NCBI GenBank assembly: GCA_002396335.1
Contig: DGXN01000019.1
Span: 1-16,074 of the forward strand
DNA from: Bacteroidales bacterium UBA4231
GTDB lineage: Bacteria > Bacteroidota > Bacteroidia > Bacteroidales > UBA932
DNA length: 16,074 nucleotides
Direction of reading: 5' to 3'
The position numbers and the translations under genes were made by a program. Of this stretch, positions 1 through 7,155 are shown one piece after another (positions within the stretch are counted from its first letter, which is position 1; every line of letters begins with the position of its first letter). The notes under the pieces are model-generated. The model had not been told where the DNA came from. It did not search any database and saw only the letters and a list, made by a program, of their open reading frames with translations.

Positions 1-1094
1 GTCTTGGTCTGGCCCTCGAACTGCGGTTCCGCCACTTTGACGGAGATGACGGCGGTGAGGCCTTCGCGGAAATCCTCGGGGCTGAGTTCTCCCTTGAATT
101 TGGAAAGGAGGTTGTTCTTTTCCGCGTAGTTCTTCAGGGAACGGGAAAGACCCATTTTGAAGCCCTGGAGGTGGGTGCCGCCCTCTATGGTATGGATGTT
201 ATTGACATAAGAGTAGATGCGCTCGCTGAAGCCGGTGTTGTACTGGAGGGCGATGTCGATGGGAATCACCTTGTCCGAATTCACGGTGATGGGCTCCGGG
301 ATCAGCTTGGGAGCGCCGGCATCCAGGAAGTCGATGAACTCGCGGAGGCCCTGCTCGGAGTAGAAGACGTCGGAGCGGTATACCTGGTTGCCGGTGGCGC
401 GGCGTTCGCCGTCCTCGGCGGTGACGAGTTCGTCCACTTTTTCGCGGAGGTCTGTCAGGGTGATCCGGATGCCTTTGTTCAGGAAGGCCAGTTCGCGGAG
501 GCGGCTCGCCAGGGTGTCGTACTTGTAGACGATGGTCTGGGTGAAGATGGTGGGATCCGGGTGGAAGGTGATGGTGGTTCCGGTGTCGTTGGACGTGCCG
601 ACGACTTCCACCTGGGTGATGGGCTTACCTTTGGAGTACTTCTGCACGAAAACCTTGCCCTCGCGGTGGATTTCCGCGACGAGAAGGTCGCTCAAGGCGT
701 TGACGCAGCTTACGCCCACGCCGTGCAGACCGCCGGAGACCTTGTAGCTGTTCTTGTCGAACTTACCGCCGGCGTGGAGGACCGTGAGAACCACCTCAAG
801 GGCGCTGCGGTGCTCTTTCTCGTGCATGCCGGTGGGGATACCGCGGCCGTTGTCCTGCACACGGATGGAGTTGTCCTCCAGGATTTTGACGTCGATGTCC
901 GTGCAATAGCCGGCCATGGCTTCGTCGATACAGTTGTCTACGACTTCATATACCAGATGATGCAGACCTCTTTCGCCGATGTCGCCGATGTACATGGAAG
1001 GACGCTTGCGGACGGCCTCGAGGCCTTCGAGGACCTGGATACTATTGGCGGAATACTGCTGTTCCGCGATTTTCATCTCTTCGTTTTCGATCAT
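1..1094 (-). CDS. gyrB: DNA gyrase subunit B (partial, N-terminal 364 codons)
   Basis: ATPase subunit of DNA gyrase, which introduces negative supercoils into DNA using ATP and works as a GyrA2GyrB2 complex in the cytoplasm. The GHKL ATPase fold is visible: E50 and N54 in VYEVVDN, the Mg/ATP motif DNGRGIP at about 81-87, and the GGLHGVG lid motif at about 121-127. The N-terminal stretch VLEGLEAVRKRPSMYIGD is typical of GyrB rather than ParE. The transducer domain follows, and the frame leaves the window at base 1, so the TOPRIM and C-terminal parts (roughly 290 residues in a usual GyrB of about 650) are missing here. The start at 1094 (MIENEEMK) is preferred because it lies about 24 bases after a good promoter box; an internal ATG at 1076 is the alternative. 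It is transcribed away from the preceding envelope operon and has its own promoter. Confidence 0.95.
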   Translation of the reverse strand, partial: MIENEEMKIAEQQYSANSIQVLEGLEAVRKRPSMYIGDIGERGLHHLVYEVVDNCIDEAMAGYCTDIDVKILEDNSIRVQDNGRGIPTGMHEKEHRSALEVVLTVLHAGGKFDKNSYKVSGGLHGVGVSCVNALSDLLVAEIHREGKVFVQKYSKGKPITQVEVVGTSNDTGTTITFHPDPTIFTQTIVYKYDTLASRLRELAFLNKGIRITLTDLREKVDELVTAEDGERRATGNQVYRSDVFYSEQGLREFIDFLDAGAPKLIPEPITVNSDKVIPIDIALQYNTGFSERIYSYVNNIHTIEGGTHLQGFKMGLSRSLKNYAEKNNLLSKFKGELSPEDFREGLTAVISVKVAEPQFEGQTK

Positions 1095-1118
1095 TTTTTC
1101 GCTATTCACTTAAACGTA

Positions 1119-1149
1119 CAAAGATAAGGAATTTCAAGCATAAAAACAA
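1119..1149 (-). promoter_or_regulatory. Bacteroides-type promoter of gyrB
   Basis: On the minus strand a perfect -7 element TATCTTTG (1126-1119) sits 20 bases downstream of a TTG (1149-1147) in the -33 position. The known Bacteroides consensus is TTTG, 19-21 bases, TAnnTTTG. The predicted leader to the gyrB ATG at 1094 is about 20 bases. The -33 TTG lies in the foot of the upstream operon's terminator, so terminator and promoter share bases. Confidence 0.6.
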
Positions 1150-1175
1150 GGCCCCCGTCAAAGACGGAGACCTTG
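1142..1175 (-). terminator. Rho-independent terminator of the TPR/outer-membrane operon
   Basis: A stem pairs 1147-1159 with 1163-1175 around a 3-base loop, followed on the minus strand by five Ts (1146-1142). On the minus-strand RNA all 13 pairs form, two of them G-U wobbles. On the plus strand the same two positions are C-A mismatches, so the hairpin is built for minus-strand transcripts. It begins 19 bases after the stop codon of the beta-barrel gene. Confidence 0.85.
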
Positions 1176-1193
1176 AAAAACAGCTTTGAAAAA

Positions 1194-2804
1194 CTACAGA
1201 TTCCAGGTGGCGCCCACGGTGAAATACAAGCCTTTCTCCGCGTAGAAAGGAACACGCTGGATGCGCTGGTTCAGAAGGTTTCCGGCCTTGAGCCAGAAAC
1301 CCAGGGAACGGGTCATCTGGAATTCCCCCTGAAGGGAAAGATCCGTATAACCGGGCACGCTGCCGAGCTTGGAGCGCATGGCCGAACGGCCGTCGGCGGC
1401 CACACCGGCACGGATACGGCCGCCCCAGTTGTAGAAGACATGGCCGGAAGCATGGAACGAAGCGGGAGCGAACAGCCCTTCGTTGCCGGTCAGGTCCGGC
1501 ATGGGCGTGTGTCCGTAGTACACAAAGGCGCCCACATCCAGACGGTCGCTCTTCCAGCCGGCTTCCAGGCTCACGTAGAAGGTGCGCAACGGACTCACGT
1601 AATTCATGTAAGGGATGGCGGTGCCGCTCTGCTCGCCCCAGGACCAGGCGTTGTCAATGTGCTTGTATCCGGCTTTCAGGTCGTAGTGGAGCTTGCCCAG
1701 GAGGTTGCCGCGGAGGCCGGCCATCAGGTTGATGCGTTCCACCATGTTGTCCGTATGGAAAGCGAAACCGGCCACAAAAGGATTCTTGGAGAGAAGTTCC
1801 TCGTAACTGACGATCTTGTCCCGGCCGGTGGCGGCGGCCTGCAGGACCACCACGTCCGGCATCAGGTCATAGGAGACATGCACGTCCGGGAAAATGAAAC
1901 CAGAGCGGTACGGGCAGAAGTCGTCCGAATGCAGTATCATCGAAAGCCGGACGCCCAGGTCCAGCTTGAAATCATTGACTTCCAGCATGTAATGCGGAAC
2001 AAGGCCGATGTTGGCCGCATAACCCGCAGGCTGGGAGACCGTCTCCGCAAACAGGCCCAGACGGAAGAAGTTCACACCCAGGCGCGTGCCCAGCGAACCC
2101 TGCGTATCGGTATGCCACTCGCGGAAACCGCCGAAACCGCCCAGGCTGATCCGGGTTCCCAGTTCATAGGAGAGACGGGTTCCGGGAGCACTCTTCACCA
2201 AAGCCTGGAAAACGCCCCTGTTGTGGGAGAAATCGGCCTGAGAAAGGTCTGTGGCCAGCACATTCCGGTACTGAAGGTTCGCCATGAACTGGCCGCCGTT
2301 CCAAGTATAAAGCACATCGGTGCCGGCAGCCGTGCGGAGGTTTTTCCCGGAACGGAATGTCCCGTCCGCCAAATACGCCCCGTCCTGCAGGCCGATGTTA
2401 TGATACTGGCCGATGTAGGAGACATGGTCGGCATAGACGTTCATGCGGAAGCGGCCGGTATTGACCGGTGTCCAGACGGCCGTCACTTCCGGATGGAGGG
2501 AATAGCCCGCGCCGGCCCGCAGATACAGGTAGCCTTCCTGGGAAGGACGCGGCATGGGCCGGAGTTGCACCAGATAGGGCTTGAATTCGTACGCTCCCTG
2601 GTAGGGCGTACTGCGCACGGAGTAATCCATGTCCAGGTTGAACTTAAGGACGGAGTCCGGCATCTGGAGCAGCTGGGAGGGCTTTTCAATGCCTGTGGCC
2701 TCCCGTGCATAGGTGTTGGTCACCTCGACGGTGGGATTCAGGTTCTGGGCGAAGGCCGCACCGCTCATCAGGAGCAGGAGGGCCGATATGAGGATTCTTT
2801 TCAT
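1194..2804 (-). CDS. Outer-membrane beta-barrel protein (TonB-receptor-like barrel, no plug seen)
   Basis: A 536-residue exported protein with a clear signal peptide (MKRILIS...GAAFA, likely cleaved before Q20). After a short N-terminal segment of about 60 residues, the rest shows long runs of alternating polar and hydrophobic or aromatic residues (for example YLYLRAGAGYSL and RTFYVSLEAGWKS), as expected of outer-membrane beta-strands. The C-terminus (WLKAGNLLNQRIQRVPFYAEK followed by TVGATWNL) resembles the last strands of TonB-dependent receptors. The protein is too short for a full receptor, and I see neither a plug domain nor a TonB box. Its start lies six bases after the stop of the TPR gene, so the two are surely co-transcribed and probably work together in the envelope. 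Similar proteins are annotated in Bacteroidales as TonB-dependent receptors, but I know of no established function. It uses no TTA, CTA or TCA codons. Confidence 0.8.
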   Translation of the reverse strand: MKRILISALLLLMSGAAFAQNLNPTVEVTNTYAREATGIEKPSQLLQMPDSVLKFNLDMDYSVRSTPYQGAYEFKPYLVQLRPMPRPSQEGYLYLRAGAGYSLHPEVTAVWTPVNTGRFRMNVYADHVSYIGQYHNIGLQDGAYLADGTFRSGKNLRTAAGTDVLYTWNGGQFMANLQYRNVLATDLSQADFSHNRGVFQALVKSAPGTRLSYELGTRISLGGFGGFREWHTDTQGSLGTRLGVNFFRLGLFAETVSQPAGYAANIGLVPHYMLEVNDFKLDLGVRLSMILHSDDFCPYRSGFIFPDVHVSYDLMPDVVVLQAAATGRDKIVSYEELLSKNPFVAGFAFHTDNMVERINLMAGLRGNLLGKLHYDLKAGYKHIDNAWSWGEQSGTAIPYMNYVSPLRTFYVSLEAGWKSDRLDVGAFVYYGHTPMPDLTGNEGLFAPASFHASGHVFYNWGGRIRAGVAADGRSAMRSKLGSVPGYTDLSLQGEFQMTRSLGFWLKAGNLLNQRIQRVPFYAEKGLYFTVGATWNL

Positions 2805-2810
2805 ACTTCT

Positions 2811-5747
2811 CTACAGTTTACGGAGTCTGAGATCGACCTGGTCGAGGACGTCGTCCTGGGGACCGGAAGAGGTGTAACCGGAACGGATGCTCTCGAAGGT
2901 GGCGCGGGCCTGGTTGGCATTCCCCTGCTCCATGAAGGTGTCGCCGAGGACGATGAAAGCCTTGGCCAGCCAGTAATTCTGCCCGCCGGCCTTGGCGGAA
3001 AAGTCGTACACTTTTTCCTGGATGCCGTCGAAGTCGGCCCGGTCGTACTGGTCCTGGATAATGAGGTAGGTAGCTTCCGCCCCTTCATCGGTGGAAGGTT
3101 CTTTGGCCAGCTCCCGGAAGGTGCGGAAGGCTTCGTCGCGGCGGCTGGAGCTGAGGCAGGACTTGCCGCTGATGTAACGGGCCTCACGGGCAAGGGCGGC
3201 GTCCGAACCGGCCGAAGCGAGCACCGCAGAGGCGTCGGTGACGGCGTCGGCCCACTGGCGGGCCTTGAAGGCGGAGCGCATCCGTCCCACCTGGGCTGCC
3301 TTGACATTGGCGTCCATCCGGGCCGATTCCTGCAGCCGCACGAAGGCGCCGTAGGCTTTGGCATAACTGCCCATGTCGTAATTCAGGAGGGCATACTGCA
3401 GGAGGGCGCTTTCCGCAAGGGCGCCGTCAAGACCGCCGTCCAGCGCCTGCTGGTAGGCGTCGGCGGCCTGTTCGCGCTTGGATGCGGCGCGGTAGCATTC
3501 GGCCAGATAGAAACGGGCCTTGGGACCGTAAAGGGCCTGCGGATATTTCTCCAGATAGGCCGTGAGGGTGGTCTGGGCTTTGGCATAGTCGCCGGAGAGG
3601 TAGATCTGCTCTGCGCTGGAGAAGTAGACCTCCTCCTTCTGCGCTTCCGTCCGGTTGGCCGACGAACCCAGGCTGTTCACGTAGGCAAGATAGGACTCCG
3701 GGTCTTCCCGGGTGCGGTAGATGGATTCGATGGCGAGGAGGGCGTCTTCCGTAAATTCTCCCCCCTGGGAAACCACCTGCTTGTAATAGCCGATGGCCTC
3801 GTCGCTCTTTCCTTCATTCCGGGCGATCATGCCCAGTTCCAGGAGGGACCGGGCGACCAGGGAAGGATCCGAGGTGGTGGACTTGAGGGTGCGGAAGGCG
3901 CGGACAGCATCCTCCGGATCCTGCAATGCGACATAGGCGCGGCCCAGTTCATACAGGGATTCGCCGTAATAGGGCGTTTCCGGGCTGGAACGTTTGGCGT
4001 CTTCCAGGAAACTCACCTTCCGCTGATTGTCTTCCATCAGGCCGCTCGCCACGCCGGCGCGGAAACGGGGATAGAGATTGTCCGGATCCGGATAATCGCT
4101 CATCTGACGCTCGTAGGCGGCCACGGCGGTGCGGTAGTCGCCGCGGAAGAAGTAGCAGTCGGCGATGCGGGTCTGTGCGTCGGCCCCTTGGAGGCGGGCG
4201 TCGCCGTCCAGATAGTTCTGGAACCACTTGAGGGCGCGCTCATAATCGGCCTCTTTGAAGTAAGTGTAGGCCATCTGGTAGGAGATCAGGCTGCCCTCGG
4301 GACGGGTGGAAAGGGCCGACAGGTTGTACAGGTCGGTCAGGAGGGTGCGGGCTTCCGCATATTTGCCGTCACGGTACAGCGCTTCAGCCTGATAGTAGCG
4401 GGCAAGCTGGTTGAATCCGTCCTTGCGGGGACTGTAGTATGCCGCGGCCTTCAAATGCGGGACTGCACTGCGCCAGGAGCCGTTTTCCATGAGTTCACGG
4501 GCACGGAGGAAATAAGCCTTCATGTAGTTGGACCGCATGGAAGGGTCCAGCTCGTCGATATGGTCGTAAGCCTGGACGGCGGCTTCGTAGTCGTGGTTCT
4601 GGAGGGCGACCATGGCCATGTAGGAGTAAATCTGGTCTCCTTTTTCCCGGGTACTGTACTTTTCCATGTACTGGTCGAAGGGGGCGGTGTCGCGGTTCAG
4701 GTCGAAGGCCAGTTTGGCGTAATTGTACAGGGCGTCTTCCTGGATTTCAGGGGAATAGGCAAGGTCGGAGGCTTGTTTGAATGCGTCCATGGCCGCCACC
4801 TTGTTCTTGAGCTGGACATAGCTGTAGCCCAGCTGGTAAGAGGCAATCTGACCCAGGGAGTCGGTGCGTTCGCCCATCTGGGTGAAGTTTTCCACGGCGC
4901 CTTCCCAGTCTTCTACCAGGTAATTGATTTCGCCGGCGTAGAAACGGTCGCTCCGGTTCAGGGAGGGCTTGCCGGCGAGGTTCTTCTCGTAGTAGGTGCG
5001 GGCTTTCTCCACATCCCCGAGGACGAGGTAGCTTTCGCTCATGATGCGGGCCATGTGGGGCTGACGGTCTTCCGGGACTTTGTCAAAGAGGTCTTCGCCG
5101 AACTTCACCACATAGTCGTAATCCTTTTCGTTGAAACGGCATTCCAGAATGTAGTAATTCGCCAGGGCCGAGAAACGATGGTCTTTGGAAGCAAGCAGGA
5201 ACCATTCCGAGGCTTCCTTGAAATTCTTCTGGGCGTAGTTGATATAACCGAGGGTGTAGTACGACGGGGCGGTATAGTCGGAATACGCAAGCCCGCGGGC
5301 CCGTACCAGCAGACCCTTGGCCCGTTCCCACTCCCCTACGCCGAAGGCGCTGTAACCCAGCTTGTAGGTGTATTCGGCCTTCTGGCTGTCCGGGAGGTCT
5401 TCCAGGGAAAGGCGGTTGAACTGGGTGAGGGCGTCTTCGTAGCGCTCGGCGTCAAAATAGTCCAGTCCCAGGCGGTAACGGACCTGCGGAGCCAGGAAAT
5501 TCTCGGGATAGGTGTCCAGGAACTGATGGGCGAGGGTATGGGCATTGTCGGTGCGCATTTCCAGTTCGCACAGGACGCGGAAACCCTGGGCCGACGGATC
5601 TTTCACCTGCTGGGTGAGCCGGAGGGCCTCCGAGTACATGCCGGAGTTGTACAACCGCTGGATCTGATCCATATTCTGGGCTTGGGCCGCTCCCGCCAGA
5701 ACAAGGGCGGAAAGCGCTGCCGTCAGGAGTTTTTTCATCTTTTCCAT
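2811..5747 (-). CDS. Large exported tetratricopeptide-repeat protein
   Basis: A 978-residue protein with a signal peptide (MKKLLTAALSALVLAGAAQA, cleavage before QN) and then almost entirely helical repeats of TPR type. Repeated signatures such as YKLGYSAFGVGEWERAKGLL, YQMAYTYFKEADYERALKWF, RFYLAECYRAASKREQAADAY and ALLQYALLNYDMGSYAKAYGAF run from about residue 25 to the C-terminus. No lipobox and no enzymatic domain are seen, so it is probably a soluble periplasmic scaffold, broadly like BamD or YbgF repeats but much longer. The start is ambiguous: ATG at 5747 (MEKMKK) lies only seven bases after a -7 box, whereas ATG at 5738 (MKKLL) gives a more usual leader and signal peptide. It is followed after six bases by the beta-barrel gene, suggesting a periplasmic partner of that outer-membrane protein. 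The precise function is unknown. Confidence 0.85.
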   Translation of the reverse strand: MEKMKKLLTAALSALVLAGAAQAQNMDQIQRLYNSGMYSEALRLTQQVKDPSAQGFRVLCELEMRTDNAHTLAHQFLDTYPENFLAPQVRYRLGLDYFDAERYEDALTQFNRLSLEDLPDSQKAEYTYKLGYSAFGVGEWERAKGLLVRARGLAYSDYTAPSYYTLGYINYAQKNFKEASEWFLLASKDHRFSALANYYILECRFNEKDYDYVVKFGEDLFDKVPEDRQPHMARIMSESYLVLGDVEKARTYYEKNLAGKPSLNRSDRFYAGEINYLVEDWEGAVENFTQMGERTDSLGQIASYQLGYSYVQLKNKVAAMDAFKQASDLAYSPEIQEDALYNYAKLAFDLNRDTAPFDQYMEKYSTREKGDQIYSYMAMVALQNHDYEAAVQAYDHIDELDPSMRSNYMKAYFLRARELMENGSWRSAVPHLKAAAYYSPRKDGFNQLARYYQAEALYRDGKYAEARTLLTDLYNLSALSTRPEGSLISYQMAYTYFKEADYERALKWFQNYLDGDARLQGADAQTRIADCYFFRGDYRTAVAAYERQMSDYPDPDNLYPRFRAGVASGLMEDNQRKVSFLEDAKRSSPETPYYGESLYELGRAYVALQDPEDAVRAFRTLKSTTSDPSLVARSLLELGMIARNEGKSDEAIGYYKQVVSQGGEFTEDALLAIESIYRTREDPESYLAYVNSLGSSANRTEAQKEEVYFSSAEQIYLSGDYAKAQTTLTAYLEKYPQALYGPKARFYLAECYRAASKREQAADAYQQALDGGLDGALAESALLQYALLNYDMGSYAKAYGAFVRLQESARMDANVKAAQVGRMRSAFKARQWADAVTDASAVLASAGSDAALAREARYISGKSCLSSSRRDEAFRTFRELAKEPSTDEGAEATYLIIQDQYDRADFDGIQEKVYDFSAKAGGQNYWLAKAFIVLGDTFMEQGNANQARATFESIRSGYTSSGPQDDVLDQVDLRLRKL

Positions 5748-5754
5748 ATTTTGA

Positions 5755-5784
5755 CAAATTTACAAATTTTTCTGATTATATTTG
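5755..5784. promoter_or_regulatory. Divergent promoter region between the TPR operon and ftsE
   Basis: An AT-rich spacer holds two -7 boxes facing outwards. On the plus strand TATATTTG (5777-5784) lies about 22 bases before the ftsE ATG. The nearest TTTG (5750-5753) is 23 bases upstream of it, slightly further than the usual 19-21. On the minus strand TAAATTTG (5762-5755) lies seven bases before the TPR ATG at 5747 and 16 before the one at 5738, with no recognisable -33. The two boxes are 14 bases apart, so polymerases would compete for the same DNA. Confidence 0.5.
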
Positions 5785-5806
5785 TCTGATTTTGGAATTA
5801 TTCTTT

Positions 5807-6499
5807 ATGGAACCGCTCATTCATTTCAAAGACGCCGATATCCTGAACGGAGAAAACATTGTCCTGTATTCCCTGGACATGGACATCTTCCCCGGAGACT
5901 TCGTTTACATCGTGGGAAAAGTGGGCTCCGGCAAAACCTCCATCATCCGCACCCTCATCGCCGAGAACCGGATCCTGAAAGGGGAAGCATCGGCCTGCGG
6001 ATACTCCCTGGTGGGCATCAAGGCCCGGGACATCCCCTTCCTGCGCCGTCTGATGGGCGTCGTATTCCAGGATTTCCAACTCCTCCAGGACCGCTCCGTT
6101 GAGGACAACCTGGAGTTCGTCCTCAAAGCCACCGGCTGGAAAGACAAAGGCCTCATCGACGCCCGCATCTCCGAAGTGCTGGACGCCGTGGGCATGGCCA
6201 CCAAAGCCCATAAAATGCCCCATCAGCTCTCCGGCGGCGAGCAGCAGCGCATCGCCATCGCCCGCGCCCTCCTGAACAAGCCCCAGGTCATCCTGGCCGA
6301 CGAGCCCACCGGCAACCTGGACGGCGAAACCGCCGACGAAATCCTCCAGCTGCTGAGGGACCTCAACGCCAACGGGACGGCCGTCGTGATGGTCACCCAC
6401 AACCGCTACATTTTCGAAAAATATCCCGGGCGCGTCTTCTCCTGCGAACAGGAGCACTGCCACGAAGTCATCGACGAAGGAATCGACATCACCCTATGA
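5807..6499 (+). CDS. ftsE: Cell division ABC-transporter ATPase FtsE
   Basis: A 230-residue ABC ATPase. FtsE pairs with the membrane protein FtsX at the division site, where in other bacteria the complex controls peptidoglycan hydrolases. Visible motifs are Walker [10 protein letters not shown] (about 37-45), the Q-loop in VVFQD preceded by PFLRR, the signature [15 protein letters not shown] (from about 140), Walker [14 protein letters not shown] (from about 160) and the H-loop VTHNR (about 195). The run [20 protein letters not shown] closely follows E. coli FtsE. The ATG at 5807 is chosen over a TTG at 5792 because the latter would fall on the predicted transcription start. No ftsX is adjacent. 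The stop overlaps the nth start by four bases (ATGA), implying translational coupling with a DNA-repair gene. A LolD-type lipoprotein exporter ATPase is the main alternative. Confidence 0.88.
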   Translation: MEPLIHFKDADILNGENIVLYSLDMDIFPGDFVYIVGKVGSGKTSIIRTLIAENRILKGEASACGYSLVGIKARDIPFLRRLMGVVFQDFQLLQDRSVEDNLEFVLKATGWKDKGLIDARISEVLDAVGMATKAHKMPHQLSGGEQQRIAIARALLNKPQVILADEPTGNLDGETADEILQLLRDLNANGTAVVMVTHNRYIFEKYPGRVFSCEQEHCHEVIDEGIDITL

Positions 6500-7119
6500 C
6501 GCGGAAAGAGCGCTTCAATACCATCCTGGAGTGGTTTCAGGAAAACATGCCCGCCGCGCAGACCGAGCTCCACTACGCCAACCCCTTCCAGCTCCTGGTC
6601 GCCGTCATCCTCAGCGCCCAATGCACCGACAGGCGCGTGAACCTGGTGACCCCGCCGCTGTTCGAGCGTTTCCCGTCGGCCCGGGAACTGGCATCGGCCA
6701 CCTTAGATGAAGTATATCCTTACGTAAAAAGCGTTTCCTATCCCAACGCCAAAGCCCGCCACCTGATAGCGATGGCCGGGATGCTCCTTTCCGACTACGG
6801 CGGCACAGTCCCTTCCGACATCGACGCCCTCATGCGCCTGCCCGGAGTGGGCCGGAAAACCGCCAATGTGATTGCTTCCGTGGTGTATGACAAACCGGTC
6901 ATCGCCGTGGACACCCACGTCTTCCGCGTCGCCCACCGGCTGGGCCTTTCCAACGGAAGCACGCCCTATGCCGTCGAACAGGACCTCGAACGCCACATCC
7001 CGGAGCACCAGCGGGCCATCGCCCACCACTGGCTCATCCTCCACGGCCGATACACCTGCACCGCCCGCGCCCCCAAATGCCAGGACTGCCCTCTCCAGCA
7101 ATGGTGCCCCCACCTATAG
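6496..7119 (+). CDS. nth: Endonuclease III, bifunctional DNA glycosylase/AP lyase
   Basis: A base-excision repair enzyme that removes oxidised pyrimidines and cleaves at the resulting abasic site. The 207 residues match the usual family length. The helix-hairpin-helix is LPGVGRKTANV, with the catalytic lysine K121. The catalytic aspartate D139 lies in AVDTHVFRVAHRLG. The C-terminal [4Fe-4S] cluster ligands C188, C195, C198 and C204 have the family spacing Cx6Cx2Cx5C. The start overlaps the ftsE stop in ATGA, so it is the second gene of a two-gene operon. A hairpin terminator follows five bases after the stop. Near N-terminal residues 31-45, LLVAVILSAQCTDRRVN is the expected conserved run. Nothing appears missing. 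Confidence 0.96.
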   Translation: MTRKERFNTILEWFQENMPAAQTELHYANPFQLLVAVILSAQCTDRRVNLVTPPLFERFPSARELASATLDEVYPYVKSVSYPNAKARHLIAMAGMLLSDYGGTVPSDIDALMRLPGVGRKTANVIASVVYDKPVIAVDTHVFRVAHRLGLSNGSTPYAVEQDLERHIPEHQRAIAHHWLILHGRYTCTARAPKCQDCPLQQWCPHL

Positions 7120-7123
7120 CGCG

Positions 7124-7155
7124 AGGGGTGCACATTTTGGTGCACCCCTTGTTTT
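7124..7155 (+). terminator. Rho-independent terminator after nth
   Basis: A perfect 10-base-pair stem pairs 7124-7133 (AGGGGTGCAC) with 7140-7149 around the loop ATTTTG, followed on the plus strand by TTGTTTT. On the minus strand the stem is followed by a GC-rich sequence rather than Ts, so it is mainly a plus-strand terminator. It may still slow transcription from the convergent methyltransferase gene, whose stop codon ends at 7154. Confidence 0.88.

Noticed and set aside
171..1127. A 318-codon plus-strand frame over gyrB
   Set aside because: Antisense shadow of gyrB in the aligned frame; composition is Val/Gly/Asp-rich with no recognisable domain.
1173..5789. A 1,538-codon plus-strand open frame
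   Set aside because: It is codon-aligned antisense to the TPR and barrel genes and exists because they avoid TTA, CTA and TCA. It shows no protein family features, while the minus-strand genes have signal peptides and repeats.
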